Below, one piece after another: positions 1 through 17,939 of a stretch of 64,000 nt of DNA. How positions within the stretch are numbered: position 1 is the stretch's first letter; each line of letters opens with the position of its first letter. Made by a program: the position numbers and the translations under genes. Origin of the DNA: Polychytrium aggregatum (taxonomy: Eukaryota; Chytridiomycota; Chytridiomycetes; Polychytriales); NCBI RefSeq assembly GCF_025602895.1, contig NW_026516241.1, forward strand, positions 1 through 64,000, read 5' to 3'. The notes beneath the pieces were generated by a model. That model ran no database searches. It was not told the origin of the DNA and saw only the letters and a list, made by a program, of their open reading frames with translations.

Positions 1-180
1 ATGTGGATGTGGATGTGGATGTGGATGTGGATGTGGATGTGGATGTGGATTGGATGTGGATGTGGATGTGGATGTGGATGTGGATGTGGATGTGGATGTG
101 GATGTGGATGTGGATGTGGATGTGGATGTGGATGTGGATGTGGATGTGGATGTGGATGTGGATGTGGATGTGGATGTGGA
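1..180. repeat. (GGATGT)n hexanucleotide array, cut by left edge
   Basis: About 30 copies of a GGATGT hexamer with one interruption near 50. By comparison with the other two copies it lies in the intron between the HVEG-containing exon and the SGHV exon of module 3. Confidence 0.9.
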
Positions 181-3100
181 CATTAATGATAGGTGAGTAG
201 ATGTGTACATAATATTTGATATGGTCAATTCCTTGACCACAGAAACTGCCCATGATCGTAAATATGGGGTGGTAGTGGAGTCGGCGGCATCAATCCGCTC
301 CGGCTCAGCGCCGGTCCGCTTTCAGTTCGCCCTAGTTTTCTGCCAACCAATCGTACCTCTTAAAGTCACCTTCGACATGGAGTGAGTACTTCAGTCCAGG
401 GAATCCGCCATCTTTGCTTCCATCGCAATAATCTTCAATACTATCACATCCACAGTATGATAAATCCTCTGAACATCCTGGGGCGACTTTCGGAATGCGG
501 CTATACGAGCTCTGAAGCTTGTAGCCAACCGAGTAGCCTTGATCATTGTTGTAGTCTCCTCCAATAGCCAAGCGACCTTCGCAATCTGTGGATTCAAATT
601 TGAGGTGTTTCAGTTAGATTTACAGTAAGCCAGATCGAACGAGATTCAGTCAAATGATGTCTAATTAAAAGGTACCATGCACCTCATCAAAGTAATGAGA
701 GGAGTATTGAATAATATAGCGAAAGCACCCAGGGACTATCTATAAATGCAAAGAAGAAAAAGAAAAAGAACAAGAAGAAGAAGAGGAAGAAGAAGAGGAA
801 GAAGAAGAAGAGGAGGAGGAAGAAGAAAAAACGACAGCACAAAAATAAAAGCGAAAAAGAATGGTGACTATGGGTAGAGTCGAGAGGCTGTATGATGCGG
901 ATACATGGTCAACCAAGAATAAGCCATGCGTTAGGACCAAGAGAAAGGTAACGGTACGAAATCTCGGCATGATACCTGATGTAGAGTCAGTATACGAATT
1001 GGATGTAATGAGGTTGTATTCTTTGAGAGGTACGACCCAAGTTGACTGAGAAATGGTCTTGCAAGTGATAATAGGGCCCCATTGAGTTCCGCAGTTTGGA
1101 GGCGAAGTTGGGGTTGGGACTGAGGCTGAAGTAGATGATGACCTAGAGGCAGTGGTAGTAGTGGTAGTGGCTGGCTTGGAGGTCGTCGTGGTGGTGGTTG
1201 ATTTGGAGGAGGAGGAGGAGGTAGTGGTAGTGGTGGTAGTGGTTGATTTGGTAGAGGTGGTAGAGGTGGTAGTGGTGGTAGTAGTGGTAGTAGTAGTGGT
1301 GCTTGGCTTTGTTGTAGTAGTAGTGGTGCTTGGCTTTGTTGTAGTAGTAGTGGTGCTTGGCTTTGTTGTAGTAGTAGTGGTGCTTGGCTTTGTTGTAGTA
1401 GTAGTGGTGCTTGGCTTTGTTGTAGTAGTAGTGGTGGTGGTGGTGCTTGGCTTTGTTGTAGTGGTGGTGGTAGTAGTGGTTGATTTAGAGGTAGTGGTGG
1501 TGGTAGTGGTTGTTGTTGAGGTGACTGGAACAGTGGTTGATCTAGTTGAAACAGTGGTCGATCTAGTCGAAAGAGTGGTCGAGCTCGAAGTGGACGGAGG
1601 TGGGCCCGGGGGCGGTATGCAGCCACAGTAGGCATTCACGTTGATTTGGATCGGTCCTCGGAAACTCTTGCAGTAAACGTTTCCATCAATTCGACCCGAT
1701 CCACTGGCGCCATAGGTCGTGTATGGCTCGATGTCCGCACCAGGTGCCATAATCATTCCGACGAATTGCACTCCGGTCATCTGGATGTTTGTTGCCTTGT
1801 GGAAGTTGAAGATGATCTGACATCCAATATCAAGATCAAGAGCCACACTCAGGCTAGAGATCAATGCTTGAGTATCAGGAATGTTGATCACCAGAGTCTG
1901 AGAGTTGCTGAAGCATTTCTTGTAGTTTACGAACACGAAGCTTTGAATGTTTTTGATGTCTCCGGGTTTGATGTTCAAGACATGAACAGAACTAGAGACA
2001 CACAAACTAGCATCAAAGGTAATTGTGATGGTGCCATACGCGAGAGTGTAGGAGACGTGCGAGCTTTGAGAGAGCGATCCAAGGTAAACCGATGTCGATG
2101 TAATGTAATCGATTGCCGAAGGGATATCGATTGTGCAAACCGTTTCGGATTTTTCCTGTATGATCGAGTTGGCAAGAGCGTTGGCAAGAGCGTTGGCAAG
2201 AGCGTTGGCAATAATGGCCGGGATTCATCAACCAAGTTAGAAATTGCTCAAGTACTAGGGCACCACCACAAGTCACTGGATCATAATAAAGCCATTCTCT
2301 CGCTATGTGATGGAAACACGAAAGTCCGGCCGAGTTGGCCAAGTCCAATGTGATACTGCTCCAGCTATGGGGATGTGATGGCCATCACCGAGGCTTTCCG
2401 ATTCTATGGACTCATGGCCCAATGATCAGATGGCCTGATAGCTTGATGATCCAATGAATCGATGGCCGATGACATCACGGGTCTTCAGGCGCACCCACAG
2501 CTCGGCATTCACGTCCTCCCCACCCCTTGTTGACACCCATGCACACAAAATGCACAGCAAAATTCGTCGTCGGATACATACAATCATGGTGCATCCCTTT
2601 CCATAGAAGGAAAGCCCACTGTTCAAGACGTTGTAGTCCGAGTCATAGTCTCCAGGGCTACTTTCACAGTTGGTCCTTCCAGAGTTGCACAGGACATGAC
2701 CGCTGTAGACTGCCGCCGGAACGCTGTCGAGTGGATGATGAAGCGTAGAGGTGTGGCACAGAGAAAAACGCATGGATGTGGATGTGGATGTGGATGTGGA
2801 TGTGGATGTGGATGTGGATGTGGATGTGGATGTGGATGTGGATGTGGATGTGGATGTGGATGTGGATGTGGATGTGGATGTGGATGTGGATGTGGATGTG
2901 GATGTGGATGTGGATGTGGATGTGGATGTGGATGTGGATGTGGACATTAATGATAGGTGAGTAGATGTGTACATAATATTTGATATGGTCAATTCCTTGA
3001 CCACAGAAACTGCCCATGATCGTAAAATATGGGGTGGTAGTGGAGTCGGCGGCATCAATCCGCTCCGGCTCAGCGCCGGTCCGCTTTCAGTTCGCCCTAG

Positions 3101-6100
3101 TTTTCTGCCAACCAATCGTACCTCTTAAAGTCACCTTCGACATGGAGTGAGTACTTCAGTCCAGGGAATCCGCCATCTTTGCTTCCATCGCAATAATCTT
3201 CAATACTATCACATCCACAGTATGATAAATCCTCTGAACATCCTGGGGCGACTTTCGGAATGCGGCTATACGAGCTCTGAAGCTTGTAGCCAACCGAGTA
3301 GCCTTGATCATTGTTGTAGTCTCCTCCAATAGCCAAGCGACCTTCGCAATCTGTGGATTCAAATTTGAGGTGTTTCAGTTAGATTTACAGTAAGCCAGAT
3401 CGAACGAGATTCAGTCAAATGATGTCTAATTAAAAGGTACCATGCACCTCATCAAAGTAATGAGAGGAGTATTGAATAATATAGCGAAAGCACCCAGGGA
3501 CTATCTATAAATGCAAAGAAGAAAAAGAAAAAGAACAAGAAGAAGAAGAGGAAGAAGAAGAGGAAGAAGAAGAAGAGGAGGAGGAAGAAGAAAAAACGAC
3601 AGCACAAAAATAAAAGCGAAAAAGAATGGTGACTATGGGTAGAGTCGAGAGGCTGTATGATGCGGATACATGGTCAACCAAGAATAAGCCATGCGTTAGG
3701 ACCAAGAGAAAGGTAACGGTACGAAATCTCGGCATGATACCTGATGTAGAGTCAGTATACGAATTGGATGTAATGAGGTTGTATTCTTTGAGAGGTACGA
3801 CCCAAGTTGACTGAGAAATGGTCTTGCAAGTGATAATAGGGCCCCATTGAGTTCCGCAGTTTGGAGGCGAAGTTGGGGTTGGGACTGAGGCTGAAGTAGA
3901 TGATGACCTAGAGGCAGTGGTAGTAGTGGTAGTGGCTGGCTTGGAGGTCGTCGTGGTGGTGGTTGATTTGGAGGAGGAGGAGGAGGTAGTGGTAGTGGTG
4001 GTAGTGGTTGATTTGGTAGAGGTGGTAGAGGTGGTAGTGGTGGTAGTAGTGGTAGTAGTAGTGGTGCTTGGCTTTGTTGTAGTAGTAGTGGTGCTTGGCT
4101 TTGTTGTAGTAGTAGTGGTGCTTGGCTTTGTTGTAGTAGTAGTGGTGCTTGGCTTTGTTGTAGTAGTAGTGGTGCTTGGCTTTGTTGTAGTAGTAGTGGT
4201 GGTGGTGGTGCTTGGCTTTGTTGTAGTGGTGGTGGTAGTAGTGGTTGATTTAGAGGTAGTGGTGGTGGTAGTGGTTGTTGTTGAGGTGACTGGAACAGTG
4301 GTTGATCTAGTTGAAACAGTGGTCGATCTAGTCGAAAGAGTGGTCGAGCTCGAAGTGGACGGAGGTGGGCCCGGGGGCGGTATGCAGCCACAGTAGGCAT
4401 TCACGTTGATTTGGATCGGTCCTCGGAAACTCTTGCAGTAAACGTTTCCATCAATTCGACCCGATCCACTGGCGCCATAGGTCGTGTATGGCTCGATGTC
4501 CGCACCAGGTGCCATAATCATTCCGACGAATTGCACTCCGGTCATCTGGATGTTTGTTGCCTTGTGGAAGTTGAAGATGATCTGACATCCAATATCAAGA
4601 TCAAGAGCCACACTCAGGCTAGAGATCAATGCTTGAGTATCAGGAATGTTGATCACCAGAGTCTGAGAGTTGCTGAAGCATTTCTTGTAGTTTACGAACA
4701 CGAAGCTTTGAATGTTTTTGATGTCTCCGGGTTTGATGTTCAAGACATGAACAGAACTAGAGACACACAAACTAGCATCAAAGGTAATTGTGATGGTGCC
4801 ATACGCGAGAGTGTAGGAGACGTGCGAGCTTTGAGAGAGCGATCCAAGGTAAACCGATGTCGATGTAATGTAATCGATTGCCGAAGGGATATCGATTGTG
4901 CAAACCGTTTCGGATTTTTCCTGTATGATCGAGTTGGCAAGAGCGTTGGCAAGAGCGTTGGCAAGAGCGTTGGCAATAATGGCCGGGATTCATCAACCAA
5001 GTTAGAAATTGCTCAAGTACTAGGGCACCACCACAAGTCACTGGATCATAATAAAGCCATTCTCTCGCTATGTGATGGAAACACGAAAGTCCGGCCGAGT
5101 TGGCCAAGTCCAATGTGATACTGCTCCAGCTATGGGGATGTGATGGCCATCACCGAGGCTTTCCGATTCTATGGACTCATGGCCCAATGATCAGATGGCC
5201 TGATAGCTTGATGATCCAATGAATCGATGGCCGATGACATCACGGGTCTTCAGGCGCACCCACAGCTCGGCATTCACGTCCTCCCCACCCCTTGTTGACA
5301 CCCATGCACACAAAATGCACAGCAAAATTCGTCGTCGGATACATACAATCATGGTGCATCCCTTTCCATAGAAGGAAAGCCCACTGTTCAAGACGTTGTA
5401 GTCCGAGTCATAGTCTCCAGGGCTACTTTCACAGTTGGTCCTTCCAGAGTTGCACAGGACATGACCGCTGTAGACTGCCGCCGGAACGCTGTCGAGTGGA
5501 TGATGAAGCGTAGAGGTGTGGCACAGAGAAAAACGCATGGATGTGGATGTGGATGTGGATGTGGATGTGGATGTGGATGTGGATGTGGATGTGGATGTGG
5601 ATGTGGATGTGGATGTGGATGTGGATGTGGATGTGGATGTGGATGTGGATGTGGATGTGGATGTGGATGTGGATGTGGATGTGGATGTGGATGTGGATGT
5701 GGACATTAATGATAGGTGAGTAGATGTGTACATAATATTTGATATGGTCAATTCCTTGACCACAGAAACTGCCCATGATCGTAAAATATGGGGTGGTAGT
5801 GGAGTCGGCGGCATCAATCCGCTCCGGCTCAGCGCCGGTCCGCTTTCAGTTCGCCCTAGTTTTCTGCCAACCAATCGTACCTTTGGAGGTTTCCTTCCAC
5901 ATGAGCGCTATACATCAAACCCGGGAAGATGTTGTTCTCCCCGTTTGTGCAGTAATCTTCAACCGCATCGCAGTCACAATAGCTCTGTCCGGATGAACAC
6001 CCGGGGGCGATTTGAGGTATATTTGAATATGACGTTTGCAACCTGCCTCCGATGGAATAGCCGTTCTTATTGTTGTAGTCTCCTCCAATAGCCAAGCGAC

Positions 6101-6584
6101 CTTCACAATCTGTACCAAAGTTGGTATTAGTTCCAAGGTCTTGCCCTCTGTTCTCCGCATCGCAGATCTTCCCCTCTCTTGTCAGGTTCACCCAAAACCT
6201 TGCTGCCCGTATGGGTTTAGATTGATTCCCTCGCTTGGGCATCTTCCGTATATCCCTCCGTTGTGGCTCTATGATCGGGTACTTACCAGATGTACTCTCG
6301 GTGTAAGAATTTCTGGCGATCATGTTGTATTCGCGCAAGGGAACAGTCCATTTTTTGCTCACGGCTGATTGCGACAGGTACGAACTCGACAAGCTCGTGC
6401 AAGTCACCGTCGGGCCCCAGTCGCCTCGACATCTCGCTGCTGCACCGCTCTGACTGTCGTAATAGGGGTTCTGTGGGATGCCTTGGCCAGCCACATTCGA
6501 CACGACTCCCGAAAGGATCAAAAATGCACCCCAAATGACGTTCGCCCTCTGGCTTCCCTTTCCCCTCTCTCTTCTCACATCCAT
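1..6584 (-). CDS. Modular choice-of-anchor A domain adhesin with Thr-rich linkers (5' part, continues past left edge)
   Basis: Predicted secreted or wall-linked surface protein. Start ATG at 6584 is followed by a basic stretch and a hydrophobic signal/anchor segment (residues ~15-32). I could join exons 6584-6287, 6145-5881, 5467-5347, 4920-3741, 3350-3122, 2702-2582, 2155-976 and 585-357. All have GT-AG borders and the phases agree throughout, giving at least 1,207 residues. Each module has a WGPxxTC/VPL(R/K)EYN start, a CEGRLAIGGDYNN motif typical of choice-of-anchor A domains, then a MIMAPGADIEP ... GRIDGNVY motif and a CGC-PPPGPPP junction. A Thr/Ser/Pro mucin-like linker then runs, within the same exon, straight into the next module. 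Module 1 begins with a diverged sequence (5881-6584); modules 2 and 3 are near-identical copies. The 3' end and any anchor signal lie outside the window. Domain call is confident; ligand unknown. Confidence 0.75.
2772..2944. repeat. (GGATGT)n hexanucleotide array, intronic
   Basis: Uninterrupted hexamer array inside the predicted intron 2703-3121 of the adhesin gene, module 2. Although it is open in several frames (HI, TS, CG, DV dipeptides), it can be spliced out with consensus borders. Confidence 0.9.
5537..5703. repeat. (GGATGT)n hexanucleotide array, intronic
   Basis: Third copy of the same array, one hexamer shorter than the 2772 copy, inside the predicted intron 5468-5880 of module 1. 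Confidence 0.9.
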
Positions 6585-8308
6585 GATTGCGGTTAGTGCC
6601 CTGTGTTTCGGACCCGCTGCAGGAGTAATATATCTACCAATTGCTCTACGAGCCGGGATTTCACGTTAGCGCGTGCTCCAATGTTCTTTTTCGTCGACCT
6701 TATCGATTGTGTGTTTGTAAGAAACGCGGCTCGCTTTCTGTGGTGTTGATGTCTTTTGATGAGCGCCAGGCTTGCCAGCAACCAGCATCAATTGGCGAGA
6801 AACGATTGTCCCCGAAACTGCCAAGTAGAGTCGTCCAAGCCCCCATCTGTCCCCGTCCGTTATATTGCTCGGCTCGTTCGCTTTGTCTACCGGATGTCGT
6901 CACCCGAAAGGAACCCACTCGCATATATGTTACTCTGATTGAGCTCCTGCATATGTGCTTGCAGCGTCATCCAACAATCAAATGGGGAGCCCCACGGCAT
7001 GATGCAATCGTTTCGACTTCTCTCTCCTTCCCTCACATTCTAAATACCTTCTCTTGCACATTTGCTTTGCCTGGTCAGCTCTCACACTATCGTGTACTTG
7101 ATCCAACGGGGCACACCCTCATCTCCAGTGCTATTTCCAGTGGCCACCTCTGTCTTTCGCAGCTCTCTGGCCCGGCAGGATAGATACCAATTACATCCAA
7201 ACGCCAGCATCCAATCCCGATAGTGAGTGCCATTCCTCTTGAACGTCAGTCACATTGTGGTCAAGGATGACGGTGATGTGTTGAGAGTTCCCTGATTGTT
7301 TTAGAGCAAACATATTGCTCTCGAGATGCTCGGATAATCGACTGAACCACCCGAAAACTACGTGTTTCTCCTTCGTATATGCCTTCCGATAGTCTGCATT
7401 TCCCACAAGACCGACTTGTATTCAACCTGTCCCTTGTCTTGGAGCGAATCCAACACGACATCATCCTTCGGCTTGCCAGGCACATTGTTCATACTTGCTT
7501 TGTCCGGTGCGGTCCGGTCCCGGACCGCCTGATACCATCTGAGACTCTGACTGTTGGTTGAGCCCCGGCAGCAGTCCATGCAAGCCATGGCGTCTCGATG
7601 GGATTCCCACTGAGTCTGAATCTGTGCCAATGCAGCTTGGACTGGGAGGCTTAATCTGTGGCAGCCAACCCGCGAGCATCATCGACGACGGCTTCCGCGC
7701 ATCCCACAGTCACAGCGGTTCGCGAGGGTCAATAGGGTCGATAACTCTGTGGCCAGCTTTACGCCAGCGGAGTGGTACCTCCAGCGCGGTGTTCTCCCCT
7801 TTCATGACTTCTCGGATTCACAACTGCACCGGGCACTTGTGAAGTCACCAGATCACATATTCTGTATGGGCATTCAATGACCACCGTCCAAACAAAGCAG
7901 GGCAGTGTCCAGTTGCGTTCCTTCACATCAGCTATCAACTGTTGTTGGTTTGGGTAGCACCCTCTTGAGATGCTACATACATTTGGCTCTCTGGACAGCT
8001 CTGTGGCTTCTCGACGCCAAGATCAAGTTTCCAAGTGCTCGATGGATGCCTCCCCCTTGTATGCATCAGGAATTCCGAATGGCGAGCACAATGCTGGTTC
8101 TCTTGGGCACACTGTTTGGTCACGGTCGGTGTGTATTCACACCCAGGTAAAAGTGGCACGCAGGATTCAAAATAGGGTGTCTCGCTTCGGTTAGAGGTAG
8201 ACTTCAAAATCAAGGGGATCAAATACTCAAACTTGGCCGTGGAGCTGCTCAACGACGGCAAACACTAATGGCATAGCGAGCCCACTAACGAGGACGAGAG
8301 ACTGGCAT
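6585..8308. other. Intergenic region, no supportable gene
   Basis: Between the adhesin start and the 3' end of the prolyl hydroxylase I find only short open frames that do not resemble known domains. The longest minus-strand pieces, around 7191-7630, share one stretch in different frames and show no splice logic. A dispersed-element end lies at 8121-8196. The region just upstream of 6584 presumably holds the adhesin promoter; no clear element was identified. Confidence 0.5.
8121..8196 (-). mobile_element. Left-end-like copy of the Fanzor-associated dispersed element
   Basis: Read on the minus strand it begins with GAAGCGAGACACCCTATTTTG and ends with a GTGAATACAC motif. It is a diverged version of the GAAACGGGACACCC ... 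CTGAATACAC pattern seen near 10987-11010, 28941-29056 and 47888-47970. No right end was recognised. It lies about 110 bp beyond the stop codon of the prolyl hydroxylase. Confidence 0.45.
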
Positions 8309-9782
8309 CTAGACAATCTCACGCTGTCGGATCCAGACGTTCAGACCAAACTTTTCACCCCACTCTGGCGGCATGCCGCCATGGAGGGTCATGGGGTCCT
8401 CCTCGCCCTTGCCGTTCATATCGAAGAACAGAACGGCGCTGCCCTTCTTGGGGTAGACGCTGAGCTTGAGCTCGGGGAAGAAGGTGTGGCCACCGGTGCC
8501 CTTTGCAATCAGCTCAGTGATGTTGGCGCCTTCCTTCTCCTTCTCGGCGATCCACTCCTCCGGCGGGTTCGACGAGATTTCGTTCAGGTATCCGAAGATG
8601 GTGATGACCCGTTGGCCGCCGTTGGCAGTGTATTTCTTGTATGCCTCCGGGTCGCTCTTTGCAAAGTAGTCGTAATGAGGGAGATAGCCTGAAAGAGGGA
8701 TTACGTGAGATTGCCATACTGCTGCCGTTGCTGCCGTTGCTGCTAGACAATGGTGACTGTGTGTGCGGTATGTCGAGGCTCCACACTATCGCCAATTCGG
8801 CCGACTGACCGACACCAACAGCGCCAGTGGGAGGGGGAGGAACTCGAACTGGCATCTTCTCCTGGGATAACTGGGGCACTTACGTTGACCCTTGGCGTAG
8901 TGGACTACTTGGAGAGACTATCGGATGTTGCAAACGTCAAACGAGAGGTTAGCGTTTGTTCTACGGTTGAATCGTATCGAGCCATCGCCGAGATCAATTC
9001 GGCTCCTTCCTTAAACCTCGTCAGGGACCAGCATCGTTGCATCCACTGGCACACCCTGCGCGACCACTTCCTTCATGCAAGAGCCATGAGATAAGGCAAA
9101 CGGCCACTCATTCCAGCTGCGAAGAAGGTCAGGGCTCAACCCACCTCGATGTGATTGACGGGGAACGAGGTTAGCATCGACGCACGCTCCTCGACGCAAG
9201 CGATGACATCGTCATGCGATTTGCCAAGGAAGGCAGTTGACGAGGTGCGGGCTTCGTGGACGCTGTCGCCGTTGGAGGAGGCTACGGGAGAGCGCTGGAA
9301 TCGTGGGCGAGCCAGCTCGACAATGTGGTCGGCCTCGCGATAGGACAGGAAGTTGTCGATCCTCATGACCAGCGGCTCATGGACCAGAATTTTGGCGGTA
9401 TAGTGATGTTCGCACACATAAGGGCCAGTCTCGGCGTACAGAGATTTCGGGGCCGTGACTTGGGCGGCCGAGGAGCCTGTGCTTGCTCCGGAAAGAGTGA
9501 CTGGACAAGACATTGGGCCAGCAGCAACGGAACAAGAGGTAGGAGACAATGGAGAAGAGAGAGGGAGGAGACGAGCTCTGGTTAGAAACAGGGCGCTGGT
9601 GTCGAAGCGGCATGAAGTCAAGGCCGCCAGTGCCCTGGAGGCACCGGCAAACAGGAAGCATGAGACTTACAAACGGAAAAGAGAACCACAAAGATGACGA
9701 CGCAGGCCAAGAGCAGGAGCGACTGGTAGTTCTTGGTCAGCCGGACCCGTCCGGAGAGCGAGGTGTACTTGGTTTCGGTCAT
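8309..9782 (-). CDS. Prolyl 4-hydroxylase-like Fe(II)/2-oxoglutarate dioxygenase, type II membrane protein
   Basis: Predicted to hydroxylate prolines of secretory-pathway proteins using Fe(II), O2 and 2-oxoglutarate. Exons 9782-9671, 9500-9145, 8917-8884 and 8688-8309 join in phase to 293 residues. Residues ~1-17 are basic/polar and ~18-36 form a single hydrophobic segment, giving a luminal catalytic domain. The core starts with IDNFLSYREADHIVELA. Iron ligands are H and D of LPHYDYF and the distal H of MTLHGGMPPEWGEKFG; the K of that segment is placed to bind 2-oxoglutarate. GGHTFFPE and SAVLFF fill the usual strands. Length and motif order match fungal and plant P4H catalytic subunits. Exon 3 is only 34 bp. 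The precise substrate (collagen-like, extensin-like or other) cannot be told. Confidence 0.85.
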
Positions 9783-10764
9783 GGGCGAGCGTATGGGGGG
9801 GGGCAGTCAGAGCGAGTGACAGACACAACCAGGGTGCTTGGCGGCGGCAGCAGCAACAGACAGGGAAGGCAGCGAGCAGAAGCCGGAGGCACACCAGCAC
9901 GGAGGATGGGAGGAAAGGGCGGCGGGGCCACGGGAGCCGCCAGCCGGTCAGGCGGGGGCTCGGGGCGGGGGCCAATGGGGCGCGGCCTGTTGGTTGTGCT
10001 TGGTCGAGGGCAAAGACGCTTGTACAGGGTGACATTGAGCCAAAGGCGACATTGGCCCAGGCCAACATTCGTCCAGGCCAACGTAGGTCCGGGTCGGCGC
10101 TGGGCGATTGGGCTCTGTCAGGACCGCTGCGATGATCGAGGCGGTTTCGGGAAGACCCGCTCGCCCACTCGCTTCTCTGCAGAGCAACTTTGTCTTCGAG
10201 CGAGACGAATCCTTTGGCCCAACCTTGGCCCCTTTGCATGAACATTCCAGCCAGAAGCCGTACAGAGTTGGATTCAGCGTGCTCAGGCATCTGCTTTGGC
10301 ATCCGCTCTGGCTTCTGTTCCGGCTTCTGTTCCGGCTTCTGTTCCGGCTTCTGTTCCGGCTTCTGTTCGGGCTTCTGTTCTGGCATCACCCCAGACTTCT
10401 GCTCTGGCATTCGCTCCAGCTTCTGCTCCCCTCTCCCGAACCGATGCTAGCGCTGGCCATGATGTCTCTGGCAGCCGGGCAGTGTTCGTCGCCGTCCTGC
10501 TCGCACTTGCATCTGGGCTTGCATCTGGGCTTGCACCAGCGTCCTCTCCCTCGAACGGCTGGCGTCCCAAGAAATAGCAAGTCGCATCGTCAGTCATCCA
10601 GCATCGGCTGCGCCGCCCAAAAAGGAAGGCACCGCGCCGTCGCGTGTCGCGCAGGACACTGGATTGGATCCGCCAAGGCCGGCTGACCACGACGGCTGCG
10701 CTTTGCTCCGCGACCTTGCCAGTGCGAGAGTGGTGGAGATCAGATCCATCAATCACTTCATAAA
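9783..10764. other. Intergenic region with low-complexity repeats
   Basis: Region upstream of the prolyl hydroxylase start. GC-rich, with several overlapping open frames on both strands that are compositionally biased (PEQK, FRLL or EAGT repeats). I see no domain, signal peptide or splice pattern supporting a gene. Confidence 0.5.
10308..10384. repeat. 12-bp minisatellite (CTTCTGTTCCGG)n
   Basis: About six imperfect copies of CTTCTGTTCCGG in direct tandem. It is open in all frames because the unit is a multiple of three without stops, which explains the PEQK-like frames over it. Confidence 0.85.
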
Positions 10765-11010
10765 CAGACTGAGGGGATGTAGACTCTGCAACCCATTTGT
10801 CAGCGTAGTATGCGATGGCATGCGTCTAATTATGCCATAAGAAATAGAACAGATCACTTTGGCAGCCTCCGAGTGAACACCACCGGCCGCAGTGCAGCGA
10901 TGCGGAAATCGAGGGTGCTGTGTTTGGCCATGAATGCGATGAGTGGGTGGGTGTATTCGGGTTCCAGAAAAAAACCCTGGCATGGCTCAAAACGGGGTGT
11001 CCCGTTTCAT
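10765..11010 (-). mobile_element. Internally deleted Fanzor-derived element (~245 bp)
   Basis: Read on the minus strand it starts with GAAACGGGACACCCCGTTTTG (near 11010) and has the CCCGAATACACCC motif. It retains only the last codons of Fanzor (VVFTRRLPK then TGA). It continues into the conserved 3' segment with the GGCAT...ATGCC hairpin and ACTACGCTGAC. The right end is degenerate around 10765-10790. It lies about 75 bp downstream of the stop codon of the 2-oxoadipate dehydrogenase, so it may be in that gene's 3' UTR. Confidence 0.7.
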
Positions 11011-11085
11011 TTTGGAAACGCTGTATTGACGAGCACCGCCGGAGCGCTTCCAAAGCGCGTCCTTGCCAAGTGCCGCTGAACACGT

Positions 11086-17213
<6,128 letters not shown>

Positions 17214-17939
17214 GGGAGTTGTCAGAGACGAGAGAAAGAGCGTTTGCGGAGAGGGATGGAAGCGCGACGGTCCGGCGAGGCAACGGGAGGAGCTCGAGGG
17301 CTCGGCGACTGAGGATCGGGAGTGGGAATGGGCGGCTGGTCAGGGCCCGAGGCACTCTGGTGCTGCAGCGGGTCGGCGATCGGAGAGGCAGAGAGGGCAG
17401 GTATGCAGTCTCGGCTTTGGCGAGACCAGACGGGGCATCGGCGAGGCAAGATATACCCGCGGCGAGAGGGGGCGCACCGGCCGACGGGCGCCCACCCCCA
17501 TCCCCGTCCCCGAGACGAACCACCCCCAAGCGAGCCCTCCCCCGGCGAACCACCCCCGGCCCGCTCCGCCCCACACGGACGCAGCCGCGGCACGCCACCG
17601 GGCACAAAGGCCGGCAGCCGCCCGGCATGCTGGCCGGCAACAAGGCGCTCTCCTGGCCGGATGCGCCCAGAAGACAGCCCCGCGGCCGTGGGAAGGCTCT
17701 CCAGCACTCCCAGCGGCGCCGCGTCCAGACCATGGGCGATCACAGGAGCGGGCGTTCCGGCCGTGCCGCGCCGGGGCTTCCGACTCCGACCGCTGCGCAT
17801 CCCGTGTGCGCAGCACAGACACGTGTGTGTGCGTGCGCCACGCCAGCCCTGTCCTCCATGGCGCCGCGTCTCCATCCGCCAGCCAGAACCCGCTGCCATC
17901 CAGGTTTCGCTTCGCCAGCCACGCTTGCCCTGTCCAGCC
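17214..17939. promoter_or_regulatory. Divergent intergenic region shared by two genes
   Basis: 726 bp between the start codons of the minus-strand 2-oxoadipate dehydrogenase and the plus-strand aminotransferase. Strongly GC-rich with C/G runs and many spurious long open frames on both strands. It must contain both promoters; I see no TATA-like element and name no factor site. Confidence 0.5.

Larger units (their letters stand above)
1..5882. repeat. Tandem direct repeat, period 2,765 bp, within the adhesin gene
   Basis: Sequence from position 1 repeats with a period of 2,765 bases: 332 matches 3097, 740 matches 3505, 2426 matches 5191. A third partial copy ends near 5882, where similarity drops abruptly to that of a diverged paralogous exon. 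The only differences I noticed are the number of GGATGT hexamers and one base in an A-run (near 270 versus 3025). Each unit carries three exons of 121, 1180 and 229 bp, i.e. 510 codons, so every unit gained or lost keeps the reading frame. Confidence 0.93.

Noticed and set aside
740-975. Poly-Ser tail read through after the Thr-rich linker
   Set aside because: A splice donor after STSG (976/975) and an acceptor before DCEGRLAIGG (585) remove it in phase; same for the copy at 3505-3740.
6595-6660. tRNA-like stretch on the minus strand (TAGAGCAATTGGTAGA ... GGGTCCGAAAC)
   Set aside because: Resembles A- and B-box fragments, but spacing and arms do not fold into a proper cloverleaf; at most a decayed tRNA or chance match.
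9667-10410. Minus-strand frame with PEQK repeats
   Set aside because: Driven by the 12-bp minisatellite, overlaps the 5' region and first exon of the prolyl hydroxylase in another frame, and has no domain.
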